A DNA stretch of 64,000 nt, taken from assembly GCA_022453515.1 (NCBI GenBank), contig JAJNNY010000022.1, forward strand, positions 1-64,000. Direction: 5' to 3'. The first letter of the stretch is position 1, and each line of letters opens with the position of its first letter. A model generated the notes under the pieces. That model was not told where the DNA came from. It saw only the letters and a list, made by a program, of their open reading frames with translations, and searched no databases. Position numbers and translations under genes: made by a program. This stretch comes from Astrocystis sublimbata (taxonomy: Eukaryota > Ascomycota > Sordariomycetes > Xylariales > Xylariaceae). Shown here piece by piece: positions 1 to 16,987 of this stretch.

Positions 1-97
1 ATAGTCCCCACATGCACACATTATATAATCCCCGTGAGCAGGATCGCTGACGCTGAAACAAACAGGCCTAGCTTGTCCTGCCGGCTCAACGGGACAA

Positions 98-2316
98 ATG
101 AGTGAAACATCAGGTCTTGTTTTATGCGGTCGCGGTGAGGACAGCCAGCGCGAATCGCTCCAAAGCCAGCTCACAGCTACCACCAACTATTCCCGACATT
201 CAACCCTCACATACAGTTCGTCCGTCTCTTCATGCGCGAGCAAAACGAGCACCGAAAGCCGAGACACCATCACGAAGCCCCAACCCGAAAAACCGACCCG
301 GAGTTCAGCACATGCCCAACTGTCGCTAAATACAAAATGCGGCAACACGGAGGATGCAGCACTGAAGACCGCAATCGACGGTGAAAAGGATACGGATGCA
401 AACGCGAGTGGCAAAATGGACCCCGACAAACAAGGCGACGAACCCGCGTCGCCTTCAAAGTTCTCACCTGCGTCCAACAGTCAGCAACCGAAGAGCATCA
501 TCGAAAGACGCTTGGCACGGAAGGCCAAAGTCCACGAGTACAAAATGCGTGACCTCGATGCATCCCGAATTGACTCGGTGGACTCGCCGGTTCTAGGCTA
601 CTTTGCTTCTAACTTGCCGGGAAGACCCAGTTCGCCGGTTGAAGCATCCTCAGTTCCCGCTAACAGCGCACGGAGGCCATCGACGCTGAGCATGTCAATG
701 ACCACGGACGAGGTGTCCAACGGAAATGACGCCGAAGAAATTTCGGACTTACCTCATGACGTCTCCCTGGACGAGGAACGAAGCCGACCCGAAAGCGACC
801 CAAAATCGGCATCCACGCCGGGTCTTGACTTGAAGATATCAGCTGTCGTTTCCACCGGCATCGAGCCGGTCTACGTGACACCTGACTGGCACAACAGTGG
901 GATTGCCATGTCTCCCATCATGGTGGTTGCCGATGTTGAGTCACTGCCGGGGTCGTCTATACTACCCTCGTGGAGTAGCAGGCCACGGCAAGATTCAATC
1001 AGCCCAAGGCCAGTATCAATACTGAAACCACTGAAGATTAGCACTCACTCGCGGCAAACGTCTCGTAGCGTGACAATAAGCCGTAACCCTGCCACAGGTG
1101 TTATTGAGCGAAGCGCCTCGGGTACAGTAGATCCAAAATTCAAGCGGCGCAGGTAAGTTGCTGGAACCCTCGTTCTCTATGGTGCACGATCAATCCCCGC
1201 TGGTTTCCTGCTAGAAATAACTGTTACTGATTCCAGTGTCACTAGTTTGATGACGATACCCACGCCACCTCTTTCGCCTGAGGTTACTCCACTGCCTAGG
1301 AAACGTCTCTCATTACCACCAGTACAACTGCAGATTCCAGTCATACCCCAGGACCGAAGTCCGCTTTCACAAACCCAAGATTTCGACTCGTCGAGTGACG
1401 AAGAAGTGGGGTCTGAAAGCAGGTTCCGAAGCACCGCGTCTCTGAAGGAGCGCATCATGCGAGAGAAGATGCAGAAAGAAAAGGAGATCACGGACATTGT
1501 TGCCAGGACAGTTGGCCCCCCGCAGAAACCAACGATATACGAAACGGAGCAGGACCCAGTCCCCCTGGACCAGGGCAACGGCGAGAGCCTTGAGAAGCGT
1601 CTAAGACGGCTGGAGAGGACGAACGATGCGTGGCTCTGCGCCATGAAGCCACTGTTGGAGACAATGGCGAGGACGCTAGACGACATGCGTGTGGAGGACA
1701 GATGTCGCAGTCGTAAGTGACCAAACTAAGGCGATCCCCAAACCTCCAAATTGAGAAAACCCTGAGCTAATGCGTGCTTGTCCGGTTGTCAGTGAGGATG
1801 AGTGATTTTGTCTTGGACAAGGATACAGAGGCAGCCCACTCTATAGCAAGTCGGCCCGGCAGTGTAGTGAAGACGACATTGAAAAGACCCGGCACTGCCT
1901 CCTCGACAGAGAAGAAGGCAAGGAATGCTGCTGGGGCTAGCAGTGCGATGCCGTTGAGCCCCATCATACAAGAGCTCGAGGATGACTCGCCCGTGCTGGA
2001 AAAGCGAGAGTCGCCGACGGGATCGAAAAGGAGCTCGGGGCCATCGCAGGGGCAACTGACACAGGGGCCAGGGAGTTTTTGCAGTACCCAAGTTGGCACC
2101 GGGCCCGCAGGCCAAGGAGGTGGTGAGCCCAACGACTGGTCAGACCTTGGCTCTCGTATCCGAGACATGGGCGTTCTGCCGCGCAATTCGCAAGAAGAGC
2201 TAGAGGTGCGTGCGAGGAAAGGAACACATGGGAGCGGCAATACGCTTCATCCAGTGATGCGAGATTTGATGAGCGCTTCCCACCTGTACGCCGATAAGGT
2301 CGGGGGGGCGCCATGA
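98..2316 (+). CDS. Uncharacterised Ser/Pro-rich fungal protein, 684 aa, three exons
   Basis: I do not recognise the family. The model joins 98..1152, 1237..1712 and 1793..2316; both introns (84 and 80 nt) begin GTAAGT and end CAG, and the phases join cleanly into one 684-residue frame. The protein is low in complexity and rich in Ser, Pro and charged residues, as expected of a disordered protein. Two parts look more conserved: a basic helix near residues 130-150 (containing IIERRLARKAKVHEYK) followed by a short DSPVLGYF motif, and a predicted coiled coil near the end of exon 2 (LEKRLRRLERTNDAWL). No signal peptide or membrane segment is visible. The start is uncertain: an in-frame open stretch precedes the ATG, with a branch-like GCTGAC at 46-51 and an AG at 64-65, so 98 could be an internal Met of a gene that begins upstream of the window. 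Confidence 0.7.
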
Positions 2317-3145
2317 AGGACGTATAGTCTCATATGAACTTAGACAAGGTACGCACCTATCAGCAACTAGGTGTAAAGTCGAGAATCTACTCTGTTGCTC
2401 GTCTCACCGATGAAACCGACGTCAAATACTCGTAGTACCAACTTAAGTAATTTGTAATTTCTGATCCATGTTGCACGTTCCGTTGTGCCTAATACCTACC
2501 CGGGAGTGAGGACGTTTACCTAAAGTAAAATGTATGTGATAAAGCCTAAGGTTGTATGCGATAGTGCGGGCGTACATGACCTACCTAAGTACCTTACCGA
2601 CCTAGGTAAGTACCTACCTAGGTACGTACCTACCTAGGGCCCGCCTGCCCCAGGTCCTGGTGGGGTAGGGGGACCAGTCGGCTGGTGGGGCCCGGACGAG
2701 AGCTGGCGTGAGCCGCAACCTGTCCCCAACAGCCTCGACAGCTGCATGCTATTGAACACACGTCGATGCCGTAGGTAGCTGCATCGATATCTTGCCTGTA
2801 GGTACCTCCCTAGATATTCCATTCTCCGTTCTCCATTGACCTCAGCAGCTACAACCCGACGACAGCTTCAGCTTCAGCATCTGAACCGCAAGCCTGCGCC
2901 ACCATTGACTACCCAGAGGGCCAGACAGACAAGACCAGCAGCGGGGACAGGTATCCGACTGCGACCGCACGAGATAACACATCCCATCTGATCTGGGGTC
3001 ATCTAGCCGGCCACTCAGTCCCAGCCACTCCGAGCTCTTACCAACGCACCAGCACCGTCACCAGCACCAGCGCCAGCACCAGCACCGCTGTCAGCCGATA
3101 GCCGACAGAGAATCACCCCACCGCTCTGATCCCGCCTCGGCGACC
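2317..3145. other. Intergenic region with palindrome cluster and SEC23 promoter/leader
   Basis: No gene seen. Bases 2581-2638 hold several overlapping copies of the CCTAGG-centred palindrome that recurs in this window's intergenic DNA. The last 250 bases are C-rich and end in a CACCAG-type imperfect repeat at about 3040-3095, typical of a fungal promoter and 5' leader; they lead directly into the SEC23 start codon. Confidence 0.5.
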
Positions 3146-5886
<2,741 letters not shown>

Positions 5887-6788
5887 TTTCAGATATTGAT
5901 GGGTGTAATATCATGGTACCCTTGGCACTGGGGACGAAGTTTACGAGTAGAAAAGGCATAGCTGATCAAATGTAGAATAAGTCCACTACTTGCTACAAAT
6001 TCCCAGTATATAACTTGTGACCTCTATGGCGAGATGGTGGTTAGCAGTCGTATACTAGTCACCTCATTGTGAAGGGTATGCTGCCTGCGAGGAATTATTC
6101 TAGCCGTGATATATGTGACGGAATCTGAATGTAGTCATCGCTCACGGGGCAGATACACCTTCCCTTCTAGCGCAGACCTATTGCATAAACAAGTTACCAT
6201 AGATAGAAGTATCGAAGAGGGGGTATTGTGCCTTAAATCCACCACGGGCAGTCTATGTTCTGCGAATACTCATGTGCGTCACACATTGGTTACCCAACAT
6301 TCTCTACGTCACGCCAGGATTGGCCAGGAGGCTTACATTATACTAGGTACCTAGTTACGGGTCATTCTCTTTGGCCAGTTTCAACTGGCGCAGTTGAGTC
6401 TCAGGGTGGCTGGTTACTTCGCAGAGACATCATGTCTCGGCTTGCAGAGGTGGGCAGAATCCGTACCTGTGCAAGTACTGCGACCTTGAACGCAGGGGAG
6501 TCAGGTGGGAGGAGTGGGGACTCGGCGGGGAGTAGCCCCGTAGCGGCAGCTGTAACGGATTGCCAGAAAGGTGGCAGACTGCGAGACTGGCAGCCCGGCG
6601 GCCAGGCGCCGGTCGCTTCGACTTCGGCCAACCCTAGCTGTAGCTTGGCGTGAAACCCACAAACCATTTTCAACAACTGCTTGTTGATACCCCCAGCCCA
6701 AACTTTTCGGCTCGAGGCGCCAAATTGTACCACTCCCCGACTTCACGACGTCCACCACCTACAGCAGATCCCCAAATAGTCGCCCATC
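5887..6788. other. SEC23 3' flank and RPL12 promoter
   Basis: No gene supported. The region holds the presumed SEC23 3' UTR and the promoter of the ribosomal protein gene downstream. An ACCCTAG element at about 6632 resembles the AACCCTA/HOMOL-E type boxes reported upstream of fungal ribosomal protein genes; this is a sequence resemblance only. Overlapping short ORFs on both strands at 6401-6758 have no protein-like features. Confidence 0.4.
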
Positions 6789-7600
<812 letters not shown>

Positions 7601-9096
7601 ATCAAAATAAAATAAAGCGTTTCAGGCTGGCTGGTGAGGACCGAAGATGTTTATTTGTGCTGCATCTTTTACAGGAGTTCAGGTATGGCTTCGCACTAGG
7701 CTATTGCCGGAGCCTTCTCTCAATTGAGGAACAAGAACAAAAAAAACTTTGACAACATTTAGCTTCATGAATGATGACGTGATTGTCTGACCTTCTCCTT
7801 ATGCTCTTCCCCTATTCATGCCGCTCCCCGGACCCTTGCCTACACTCCGAGATATACCTATGCTCACCATGGTATTATCTCTATTTATGTCAAGGAAGAA
7901 CAAACCAAGCCCCACTACTCACCGCAGCCTCCAGCTTTGTAAGCTCAATGGAAGCCGAGGTCCATCTATCTGTGGTCTACATATGCAGCTCCCATGCGAG
8001 TTGTGCAAAAATTGGTAGTGCCGAAGTCGATATCAATCGGCGATCACATATCTGAGCCATTCGAGGGACTTTCCTAGGACTTTCCAGGATGTGCGCCACC
8101 GTGTTGTACTATTAACTAGAGCTCGGGCCTCGACGAGCGACCAACCTTGATATCTGTAGCATCAACCCAAGAGCAACACAGGCCTGTGCCACACAGGCAT
8201 TACCTAAATAACCAATACGAGAATGCCCTTTGATTGCGGACTCAGCCCCAAGACACGAACTAGGTTTGCGATACCGGAAAAATTGACCCATGACCTTCAG
8301 ACATTGAATGCGGCCAACCAAGGAACCACGTAGGTTAGATATTGCCTCATCGGTGAAATTTGGGCGAGTCACAATGGTACAAGTGCGGTCTCGAGTTACA
8401 AACTCCATTTCCCCATCAAGGATAAGACTCTGAGCTGAATTCGTGGTTAGAGGGAGACGGCAGATGATGTACAGCTTCACTTTAGGCGGACGACACGTGC
8501 TCGCTGTGTAAGCCTTTTGTGTAAGCCATTGCGAAAGCGACATCATTTCTGTCCCAGTCCCGAGTCCTTGTGGATCCCATGCATGCTGTGTGTAAGCCTT
8601 ACGGTGTGATAGCTGAAAGTAGACCAATTGTGGTCGAGCATGTCCATATGAACCTGGACGATCACATTCCTGTTGGTCGGGGCGAAGGGGATGTGTTGCG
8701 TATTATCTCTTTCCCTACCCGCTACACAACTCTGACTGGGTGCTGGCCGGCTGGATGACGAGTGTTTGTTTCCGGGCATAGCGGCCCCGAAGATCGATGA
8801 TGACCATTTGAGCATTCTGACCATTCTGCCTACTATGTACTTGCCTCGCTTGCTAAGCTGTCTGTCGTCTGCCACCACCGCCCCTGTCGAGCCTGTCACT
8901 GTCGACTTGGCTCTCCACATGCGATCAGATCAGTCTGATGGATGGTGTATGATGACACGCTCGATGACACGCTCGATATTTGAGAAGATGCCGAATACGC
9001 ACGCATCTCAGCCAAGTCGTGCAAGATTGACTACACCGTATTTGATGTGTGTAGGCAGGCTAGAAAACATGGGTACAGGCATGTATCATACGAGGG

Positions 9097-9118
9097 TTTT
9101 CTTTCTTTCTTTCTTTTT
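9097..9118. repeat. (TTTC)n microsatellite
   Basis: Tandem TTTC units read directly from the sequence; intergenic. Confidence 0.85.
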
Positions 9119-11265
9119 GATATGAGAGATCCAGGGATAGATGTGCAGCGAAAAGCCAGCAGACCCTAGCCCAAGTAGGTAATCCTTAGGCAATGGACGA
9201 GGGGCATGCTTTATAGACTCATATTTTCTACACGGCGAATCGTGGAACAATACCTGTGAGAATATATTATGAAGAATCCGCAAAGAGCATCTTAGTCTTG
9301 AACTACCTTAGGTAGGTAGCCCGTGTATTACGAGAAGCCGAGTTGGAAGTCACGGGCGAGTATCACATCTTATGCTTTTGCATTGCATGGCGACTTGCCA
9401 TAGCCCGACGCGACACTGTTTGCATCCTCGTTCGCAAATTGGGCAAGCTATGCCAGTAGGTACTTACCTACCTACTGAGGTAAGTATACAAATGGATGTC
9501 GCCAATAGGACCCGAAACTCTTGGTGACATAAAAAAAAGGAAATTACGAACTACGACATAGGTAGATAGTTGATAGAACGGGTAAAGAGAGCGAGAAAAG
9601 CAAAAGTGAAAAAATAATTAAAAGACAAAAACAGTAGGGGTTTAAGCTACGCATGTAAGGTTTGAAATACGCATCAGCATCAATCTATGTAGATACCTAT
9701 GAGATATTTACTGTATGTACCTAATGATAGGTGATAGGTACTCCAAAACAACCCCGGACTTTTAGGGTGGGTGGAACACTGGTGGGATGGAAAGCAGGGA
9801 GGAGTTACAAGGAGCCACAATACCGGCAAAGCGGCATTGGCAAGTAAATACCTAAGCTCAAGTTGCAGCGTACCAATTACGCGACTTACGACTTCTGGTC
9901 TGACCGGTACCAGGAAGCACTGCATGAAGGCGGTTTGGTTGACCTTGCACATTCCGAAGCGTTGTCCTACTGGTTGACCGACACACAAGCAAGTGTAGAT
10001 CTTAGGCCTTAGGTACTTACATAGCCTCACATTGATAGTTTCCCTCGCAATTGTTGGCATGAGATTGACTTAGGGGAGGCTCCAGATGCCAGGTACCTAC
10101 CTGGGTAAGTAGTTGTGCATAGAGGATAGAGGGTCGAGACCGAAGGGAGGAGGAGGAGGAGGAGGAGGATTGGCTCTATGAAGCACACCAGCGCCTGGGA
10201 CTATATTCCTGGCCCGCCTGGGTGTCTGGGACCGCCTTCCGCGGCCGTAAATAGAAGGTTGAAGCCATGCCAGACTCTAAGCGTCCAGTACTTATAGTAT
10301 GCGCGTACATGTGTGCGTATAAAATCAAAACAAAGGTGTGTACACCATCGAGGCCTGGGGACACAGCACCGCCGGAGCAAGCTCTATTCCGTATCTACCT
10401 GGTAGTGGCCTCGGGTTTATTTGAAATGAACGGTGCTTCCGCGAATCTGTGAGCTGGGTGATGTGGGTGATGTGGGCGATGCAGTAGAATCTGAGCGTTA
10501 TAAAACTGAAACTGAGGCCAAACCCCCGGGGTATGCGCCATGTGTCGTGTGCTTAGGTAGGTTCCAGTGGCAGCGCAGCAATGTCAGTGAGGTAGGTGCC
10601 AGTGCTAGGTCCTCGGCTCGAGGTAGGGACTTACTTAACCTAAGCCTGCATGTAACTTAAATTATTATATTTCACGGGCAGTACTAGGAGCTTGCCCCGG
10701 CGCTCTACTTAGGTAGTTACGGGGACGGCATCATCATCATCCATGCGCCTACCGGTGTAAAGTACCTAGGTACTACCGAGCCTGCCTAAGCCGGGCTACT
10801 GCGATGTGCGCGGCAGGAGCTAGCAGTGAGGGTACATGCAGGTAAGTGCCGCCGAGATGCAGGTGTACAGCCATTGTGTGTGTGTGTCGGCGGTGCATTT
10901 CATGTGGGTGGGCATGTACATGCGCATGTAGATGTAGATGTAGCCTGGAGATATAGATGTATACTACTATGTCAGCAAAACACACTTCCAAGCATGGCAT
11001 GCGCAATATGGAGATGGATATTAGGTGTAGCACGCAAGTACATACTTATCCATCCCGTGCATTTTCACTCACCAACCGAGCAACCTCAACCATCGCGGCT
11101 CCCAACGCCGGAGCACCTCATACCCACTCATTTTCTGGCCTATTTCCAGATCCATCGTCTGGCCCGTAGCCTGGGACGACATACATGGCCTAGGAAGCAC
11201 ATAGTGTCTCCGTTGCACGCCGCGCCACTACCACAACCGAGGCTTCGACCCGTCCGTCGCCCAGT

Positions 11266-11285
11266 GCCGCCGCCGCCGCCGCCGC
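11266..11285. repeat. (GCC)n run in the leader of the OGT-like gene
   Basis: About six tandem GCC triplets, some 490 bases before the start codon of the OGT-like gene. They probably lie in its promoter or 5' leader. Confidence 0.7.
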
Positions 11286-11771
11286 GCCAGGCCCGTCACT
11301 CACGCATCCGCACGACGACATCGCGAGTCCGCCTCTGCGACTAGTCGACGCCCACATCGACAGCGAGACCCAAGAGCCCGCGGCTCTTGCTGCTGCGACG
11401 GCTCGCGACCTGCGCCCGGGCTCCAGCCAGGCCGGCATTTGCACCGCGACCCCATCTGCATCAACACCGGTAGCCGGTCCATTCCTTCTTTCCCTTTCCC
11501 TAGAGACACCTCGTTGTCCTCGTCCTCGAACACTGCCGGTTCTCGAGGCATCGCCGTCGCCCCTCGATTCCGATCTCGATCGTGCTGCCGCCACCGTTGC
11601 GGGCTAGAACCCGCGCCGCTGCGCCTCCAGATGTACCTCGCTCAGCTGCCGTAAGCCGTGCCCTGATCAGCAGGCTACCATGAAACCGCGCGCCGAGACT
11701 CTTCCCTTCCTCTCGCTCTCTCCCGAGCCCTGTTTCGAGCCTTTGATGTTTTGTTATAGCGAGCGCGCCAA

Positions 11772-14700
11772 ATGTCGCCCATAGTCGAGCGCCACCACAT
11801 GCCCCAGATGGACTTTATCGACCAGATGGGGCCTTCACCGCTGCAGACGCACCCGCCCCCCTTCATGTCCGCCCAGCTGCATCGACACTACCACGCGCAG
11901 CAACAGCAGCAGCAGCCGGCTTATCAGCAAGAGCAGATGCAGCACACACATTATCAGCACCAGCATCAGCATCAGCATCAGCATTCGCATCCGCCTCCGC
12001 CTCCGCATCAGCGTCAGCATCCATTTCAACACCAGCAGCCCCATCGTCATCATGAGCAGCAGCAGCAGCAGCAGCAGCCGCCGCCGCCGCCTCGCTATCA
12101 TCCACTTGCCCTTGACGCGCGCTCTTCGTTTTCGACCTCTTCTTCCAGCTCCGGCTTCGTCCCCCGTTCTGCGATTCCTCTCCATTTGTCCCAGCCTTCG
12201 GCCCCGCCGTCCCTCAACCCGCCGCCGAACGCCCACCTGGCCCCGCCGTCTCATCTTGCCGAACATGGAGAGCACCGTCTTCGTCGCAAGACCCCCAACG
12301 GCACCATCAATGCCGGCTATGATGGCACTCCCACTCATCTGGCCTCGAGGCCGCCGCCCTTCAAACATATGATTCTGCCAACCTCGTCGAAGCCTGTCCC
12401 TTTCAGCGCTCCTCTACTGCAGAACGACCTACGTTCCCCAATACACCACGTGCCCTTGCCAGCCGACGCTTGGTCGCAGTCACTCGCCCCGCCGTTCTAC
12501 ACCCCGAGCACCTCCGGCCTCCCCGCTGTCCCTGGTCTTCTCCCCTTCGGTCCTAACTTGATGTTGGCATCAAACCCGCGCCATGTCAATTCCCATGAAC
12601 TGCCTGCCGCCCTAGCCCTCGATTGCGCTCCGAACGGGCCGGTTGCCGCGCACCAGCCTTATAACAATGCTGCTCGGATAGCAACTGCCCTGCAACCTGT
12701 CTATCAACAGCCACCGGGGCCTGTATTATTCCAGAATGGTGGCGTGCTTCCACCGGCGCTCTGGCCCGATCCGAACATGGCCAGCTATGGCCATGGCCTT
12801 GCGCATAGGGGCTCGACATACCACAGCTTGTACAATCCTCCTGGCTTCCATCACCATGTCGCGGATGGGCTCATACCACATTATCCCGCCATGCACCTTC
12901 GACCCGGCCTCGACTCGCATCCTACCGCCCTTCAAATCCCATCCAAGAGACTTGAATCCCTCACTCTCGATTCTCCCGGTTACAAGAACAACAGCCCTCA
13001 GGTGTCCGGGGCCTCCTCCCCTGGGCGGTTTAGAGAAAAGGTCCTGGTGCATGCACACCGCTCATACGTCGAGCTTTTAACTCATCTGCATCAAAGCAAG
13101 AAGCCTCTATACCGTTCATCTAGCTCTAGAAACTCTTCCAAGATCATCATTTTCCCCAAGCTCCCCAAATTGCCTACCTTGGCAGCCGGTGTCTTTGCCT
13201 CGCATTATGGCCAAACTGAGTTGGACTATCCGAGTCTCAGGTCAGTGGACCTATCTGTACAACCTCCAGCCGAACTGCAAACGACTTCTCATGGGCAGTC
13301 CACGGCGAGCAACCACGAGATGCCGGGTGCTACGACCCAAAATTCTGCATCTCACTTCCTGTTCGGGGCCAATGGCCTACAGCCCTCTGGCTTCAATCAG
13401 TTGACGCGCGAACGGATGCCCCTTACACCTTTCATGAGTGCGAAGGATGCTACCGAGATGCTTACGACCTTGTGCGAGCAAAGTGATTGGAAATGGATCG
13501 ACGGCATGCTCCTTGGTGGTTGTCTACACTACGGCCTTGAGCGGTATGAAGATGCTCTGGAATGGTTTCGGAGGATCATAGCTCTGGATAGCGAGTGCGT
13601 TTCCTATCTCCATCACACATATGATTCTTACTGATGTTGCTTTTTGTAGCCATGTGGAAGCCTTATCGAATAAGGCTGCCACCCTCTATTGCCTTAACCG
13701 GTATGATGAGGCAGAGACCCATTGGATGCAAGCTGTCCACAAAGATCCAGCTTATCTTGAGGCTGTAGAGCATCTGGTACACGTGCTCTGCGCCAGCCAG
13801 CGGAGCCGGGAGGCCGTCGACATTATCAACCTCGTTCAACGCACACTTCGACTCTCAGATAACTCATCACGTAGGAACACTGGGGTCGACACACACACGA
13901 GAGCGAATCATTTACCCTGGGATGGCAGCACCCCTACAGCAATGCATATGTCGGAGGAAGGTGGAAGCGATTATTCCCTTGCTTCGGGGTTTGGCCTGAG
14001 CGGGTATTCCATTCCTGCTAGTGAAAATGGTCGAATGATTGCATTGATCCATGCCAAAGGCAACATGCTTTATGCCTTGAAAGACATCGATCAGGCTTCT
14101 GACGCCTTCGAGGAAGCCGTGTTAATCAGTACAGGAAGATCGATGAGGTGCATTCGTTCCCTTATAGGTAGAATTCAGTCTGTTTTATCTAACCCCGAGG
14201 CGCCGAACGGGATATACACGCCTTCTACCGGGCCGCTGTTGCTGCCACCGTCAGAAGCGAGACACACCGCGCAATTGGTGTTCGCTGCCAACGGTGAGCT
14301 CCCCGGTCTGCGATACCTGCCTAGTGGCGTGCCCAAAAAGTCGGCCGTTTCCACTACCAGCAATTCGCTCTTGTCGTTAGCAAAAATATTTCAAGACGCG
14401 ATGTCCAATGGTGGCTCCTACCCCAGGCTGCTCCAACAACCGCCCGGCGTTGGCGACATCCTGGCCCTATACTACTTGTCACTTTCTCTCTCTGAAAGCC
14501 CTTCGACCGCCAACAACGTTGGTATCCTTCTTGCCAGCATTCAGCACACACGCAGAACATCCTCGGTCCGTGTCAGTGAGATTCCCGGGATGCCCGCTGG
14601 CATTATCCCCGGCAGTGGACTTGCGTTAGCTCTCGCCTATTACAACTATGGTCTAGGATTGGATCCGAAACATGTTCATCTTCATACCAACTTGGGCAGT

Positions 14701-16987
14701 TTGCTGAAAGACATTGGCCAACTAGACCTCGCCATTCAGATGTACGAGCGGGCGGTCGAATGCGATGGCACTTTCGACATTGCCTTAACCAACCTGGCCA
14801 ATGCCGTCAAGGACCGTGGTCGCATCAACGATGCCATAGGGTATTATAGGCGTGCCGTTCAGTCGAGCCCGCATTTCGCGGAAGCCGTTTGTGGTCTCTC
14901 GACAGCGCTCAATTCGGTCTGCGACTGGAAGGGTCGGGGCGGAGTGCTTCTTGACCATGGACGTTTCGATCGGTGGCACGTTGACGACGAGGGCATGCTA
15001 AAAGATGCCAGGGAAGAAGGCCAGGGAAGCGGGCTAATGAAGAAAGTAGTTGGCATCGTCTCCAGACAGCTAGCGGACTCGTCTCAATGGGGACATGGCG
15101 TTCTTCAAAATCCTGGGCTCGGCGGTTTGGTGCGCCAATTAGAATTATGTGCAGTAGACGAGGTGGCTACCGGTTTGAACATCGAATTAGAGGTTAAAAA
15201 ATGGGCCGGTCAGCCATGGGAAGGGGCTCGGCTCCTTCGACTCGTTGAACGTGCCACGAAGATCATGGTACGGCGCAGCTACATCGAACAATACGTCACT
15301 GGAAAATCGTCAACCTCCGAGTACATCCGACCCAGTCTACTTGCTCAATTACCGGTGCCAGCAGCGCCGACTGTGCTTCCTTTCCACACATTTACGTGCC
15401 CCCTGAGTGCTAAAGATATCCGGACGATTTCGCAGCGCAACGCGGCTAGGATAGCGTGCTCGACGTTGAAATCGCCTTGGTTAACCAGCACAATTTATCC
15501 TCCACCCCCGCCACCCTGCCCTCAACTCAACATCGGATATGTTTCTTCCGATTTTAACAACCATCCCCTTGCTCATCTGTATGTGATTACGTTCCCTTTG
15601 TTTTACCACTATGAAGACAGGCGATGCTGACTTCCTGTCCCTCTAGAATGCAGTCGGTCTTCGGCTTTCACAACCCGCAACGCGCCAAAGCAATATGCTA
15701 TGCGACAACCGCCAGCGACAAATCTATCCATCGGCAGCAAATTGAACGCGAGGCGCCCGTGTTCCGAGATGTGAGTGGTTTATCTGCTGAACAGATCGTT
15801 CAGCAAATTACGAAGGACAAAGTCCATATTCTGGTCAACCTGAATGGATATACCAGGGGTGCAAGGAATGAAGTCTTCGCGGCACGACCGGCCCCTATAC
15901 AGATGTCCTTCATGGGATTCGCGGGCACGCTTGGTGCGGAATGGTGCGACTACCTCTTGGCCGATGAAACAGCGATTCCCAAATCGACGTTGCGTCCACT
16001 GAGAAACAATGTCAGCCTGGGGGACCTATTTCGGGACGAAGAATTTGCCGAGGCGGAAGATTGGGTGTACACCGAAAACATCGTCTTCTGCCGTGACACA
16101 TTCTTCTGCTGCGACCATGCGCAATCGAGCGACCACGGAGAGAGGAGCATTACGTGGGAGGACGAACAGCGTCGCCGATGGAAAATGCGCAGAGAACTCT
16201 TTCCAAATCTCCCAGATGACACCGTCATCATGGGTAACTTCAATCAACTGTACAAGGTATTCTTTTTCGTCTTCCTTAGTTCCAAATCACTCACCGTAGA
16301 TTCTGTGAAATCACCTGTATATCAATGGGTTTTGCTAATCTTTTGACTTAGATTGATCCCTCGACATTCCGGTCATGGCTCCGCATCCTCTCTGAGGTGC
16401 CGAAAGCTGTTCTATGGCTTCTCAGGTTCCCTGAATTGGGTGAGACTAACCTCAGAAGGACCGCCAAAGCCTGGGCCGGAGAGGCAGTCGCAAAGAGGAT
16501 CATGTTTACAGATGTGGCACCGAAACAACAACACATATCACGGGCGCGCGTGTGTGATATATTCTTGGATACACCCGAGTGCAACGCACACACCACAGCG
16601 GCCGACATACTATGGTCAAGCACGCCGCTTTTGACCCTTCCGAGGTATGATTACAAGATGTGTTCACGAATGGCCGCGTCGATCCTCAAGGGCGCTCTAC
16701 CGAAGACCAAAGAGGGTGCCCAGGCTGCTCACGAGCTTATAGCTTCAGACGACGCCGATTATGAAGCTAAGGCTATCCGACTCGCTAAAGGGCTGAGCTA
16801 CGAGCGCGTGCACAAAGAGTATTGTGAAGGGCACGGCCGACTAGCAGAACAACGCAAACTCCTCTTTGATGCCAAGTGGACCTGTGCCTTGTTCGACACG
16901 CGCAGATGGGTTCGAGATCTCGAGACTGCATATGAAGAGGCGTGGCGACGTTGGGTCGCGGGTGTGAGCGGGGATATTTATCTATAG
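11772..16987 (+). CDS. TPR-containing O-linked GlcNAc transferase-like protein (GT41; SPY/OGT family), 1665 aa, four exons
   Basis: GT41 enzymes transfer GlcNAc (or fucose in plant SPINDLY) to Ser/Thr of nuclear and cytosolic proteins. The model joins 11772..13594, 13650..15578, 15647..16256 and 16352..16987, with phases agreeing throughout; an in-frame TAG lies five codons before the ATG. Residues 1-540 are low complexity, with strong Gln/His/Pro tracts at about 40-130. TPR helices occur at about 560-700 (YEDALEWFRRIIALD) and 935-1035 (HTNLGSLLKDIGQLDLAIQMYERAV). The catalytic part, from about 1230, contains GYVSSDFNNHPLAHLMQSVF, whose HP pair aligns with human OGT His498; LVNLNGYTRGARNEVFAARP; VIMGNFNQLYKIDPSTF; and the UDP-site block CNAHTTAADILWSSTPLLT. 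Whether the donor sugar is GlcNAc or fucose cannot be decided here. Budding yeast lacks this family. Confidence 0.9.
11884..12085 (+). repeat. Imperfect CAG/CAT (Gln/His) trinucleotide tracts within the OGT-like CDS
   Basis: Runs of CAG and CAGCAT units encode alternating Gln and His. They are in frame and separated by Pro-rich spacers. Tract length probably varies between strains, as is usual for such coding microsatellites. Confidence 0.8.

Larger units (their letters stand above)
7601..11771. other. 4.2-kb intergenic region upstream of the OGT-like gene
   Basis: I can support no gene here. Longer open frames (minus 8112-8627 and 8543-8920) have no recognisable domain and overlap each other. 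The block contains a (TTTC)n run at 9097-9118, an AGG run at about 10147-10169, GT-rich and GTAGAT-type simple repeats at 10870-10945, a GCC run at 11266-11285 and many TACCTAGGTA-type palindromes (for example 10761-10774). The last 700 bases are C/T-rich, as in a long fungal promoter and 5' leader. Confidence 0.45.

Noticed and set aside
8112..8627. 171-codon minus-strand ORF upstream of the OGT-like gene
   Set aside because: Some stretches look protein-like, but there is no recognisable motif, and it overlaps another minus ORF in a different frame.
11835..12368. 177-codon antisense ORF rich in Leu/Arg
   Set aside because: It is the mirror of the CAG/CAT tracts of the OGT-like CDS.
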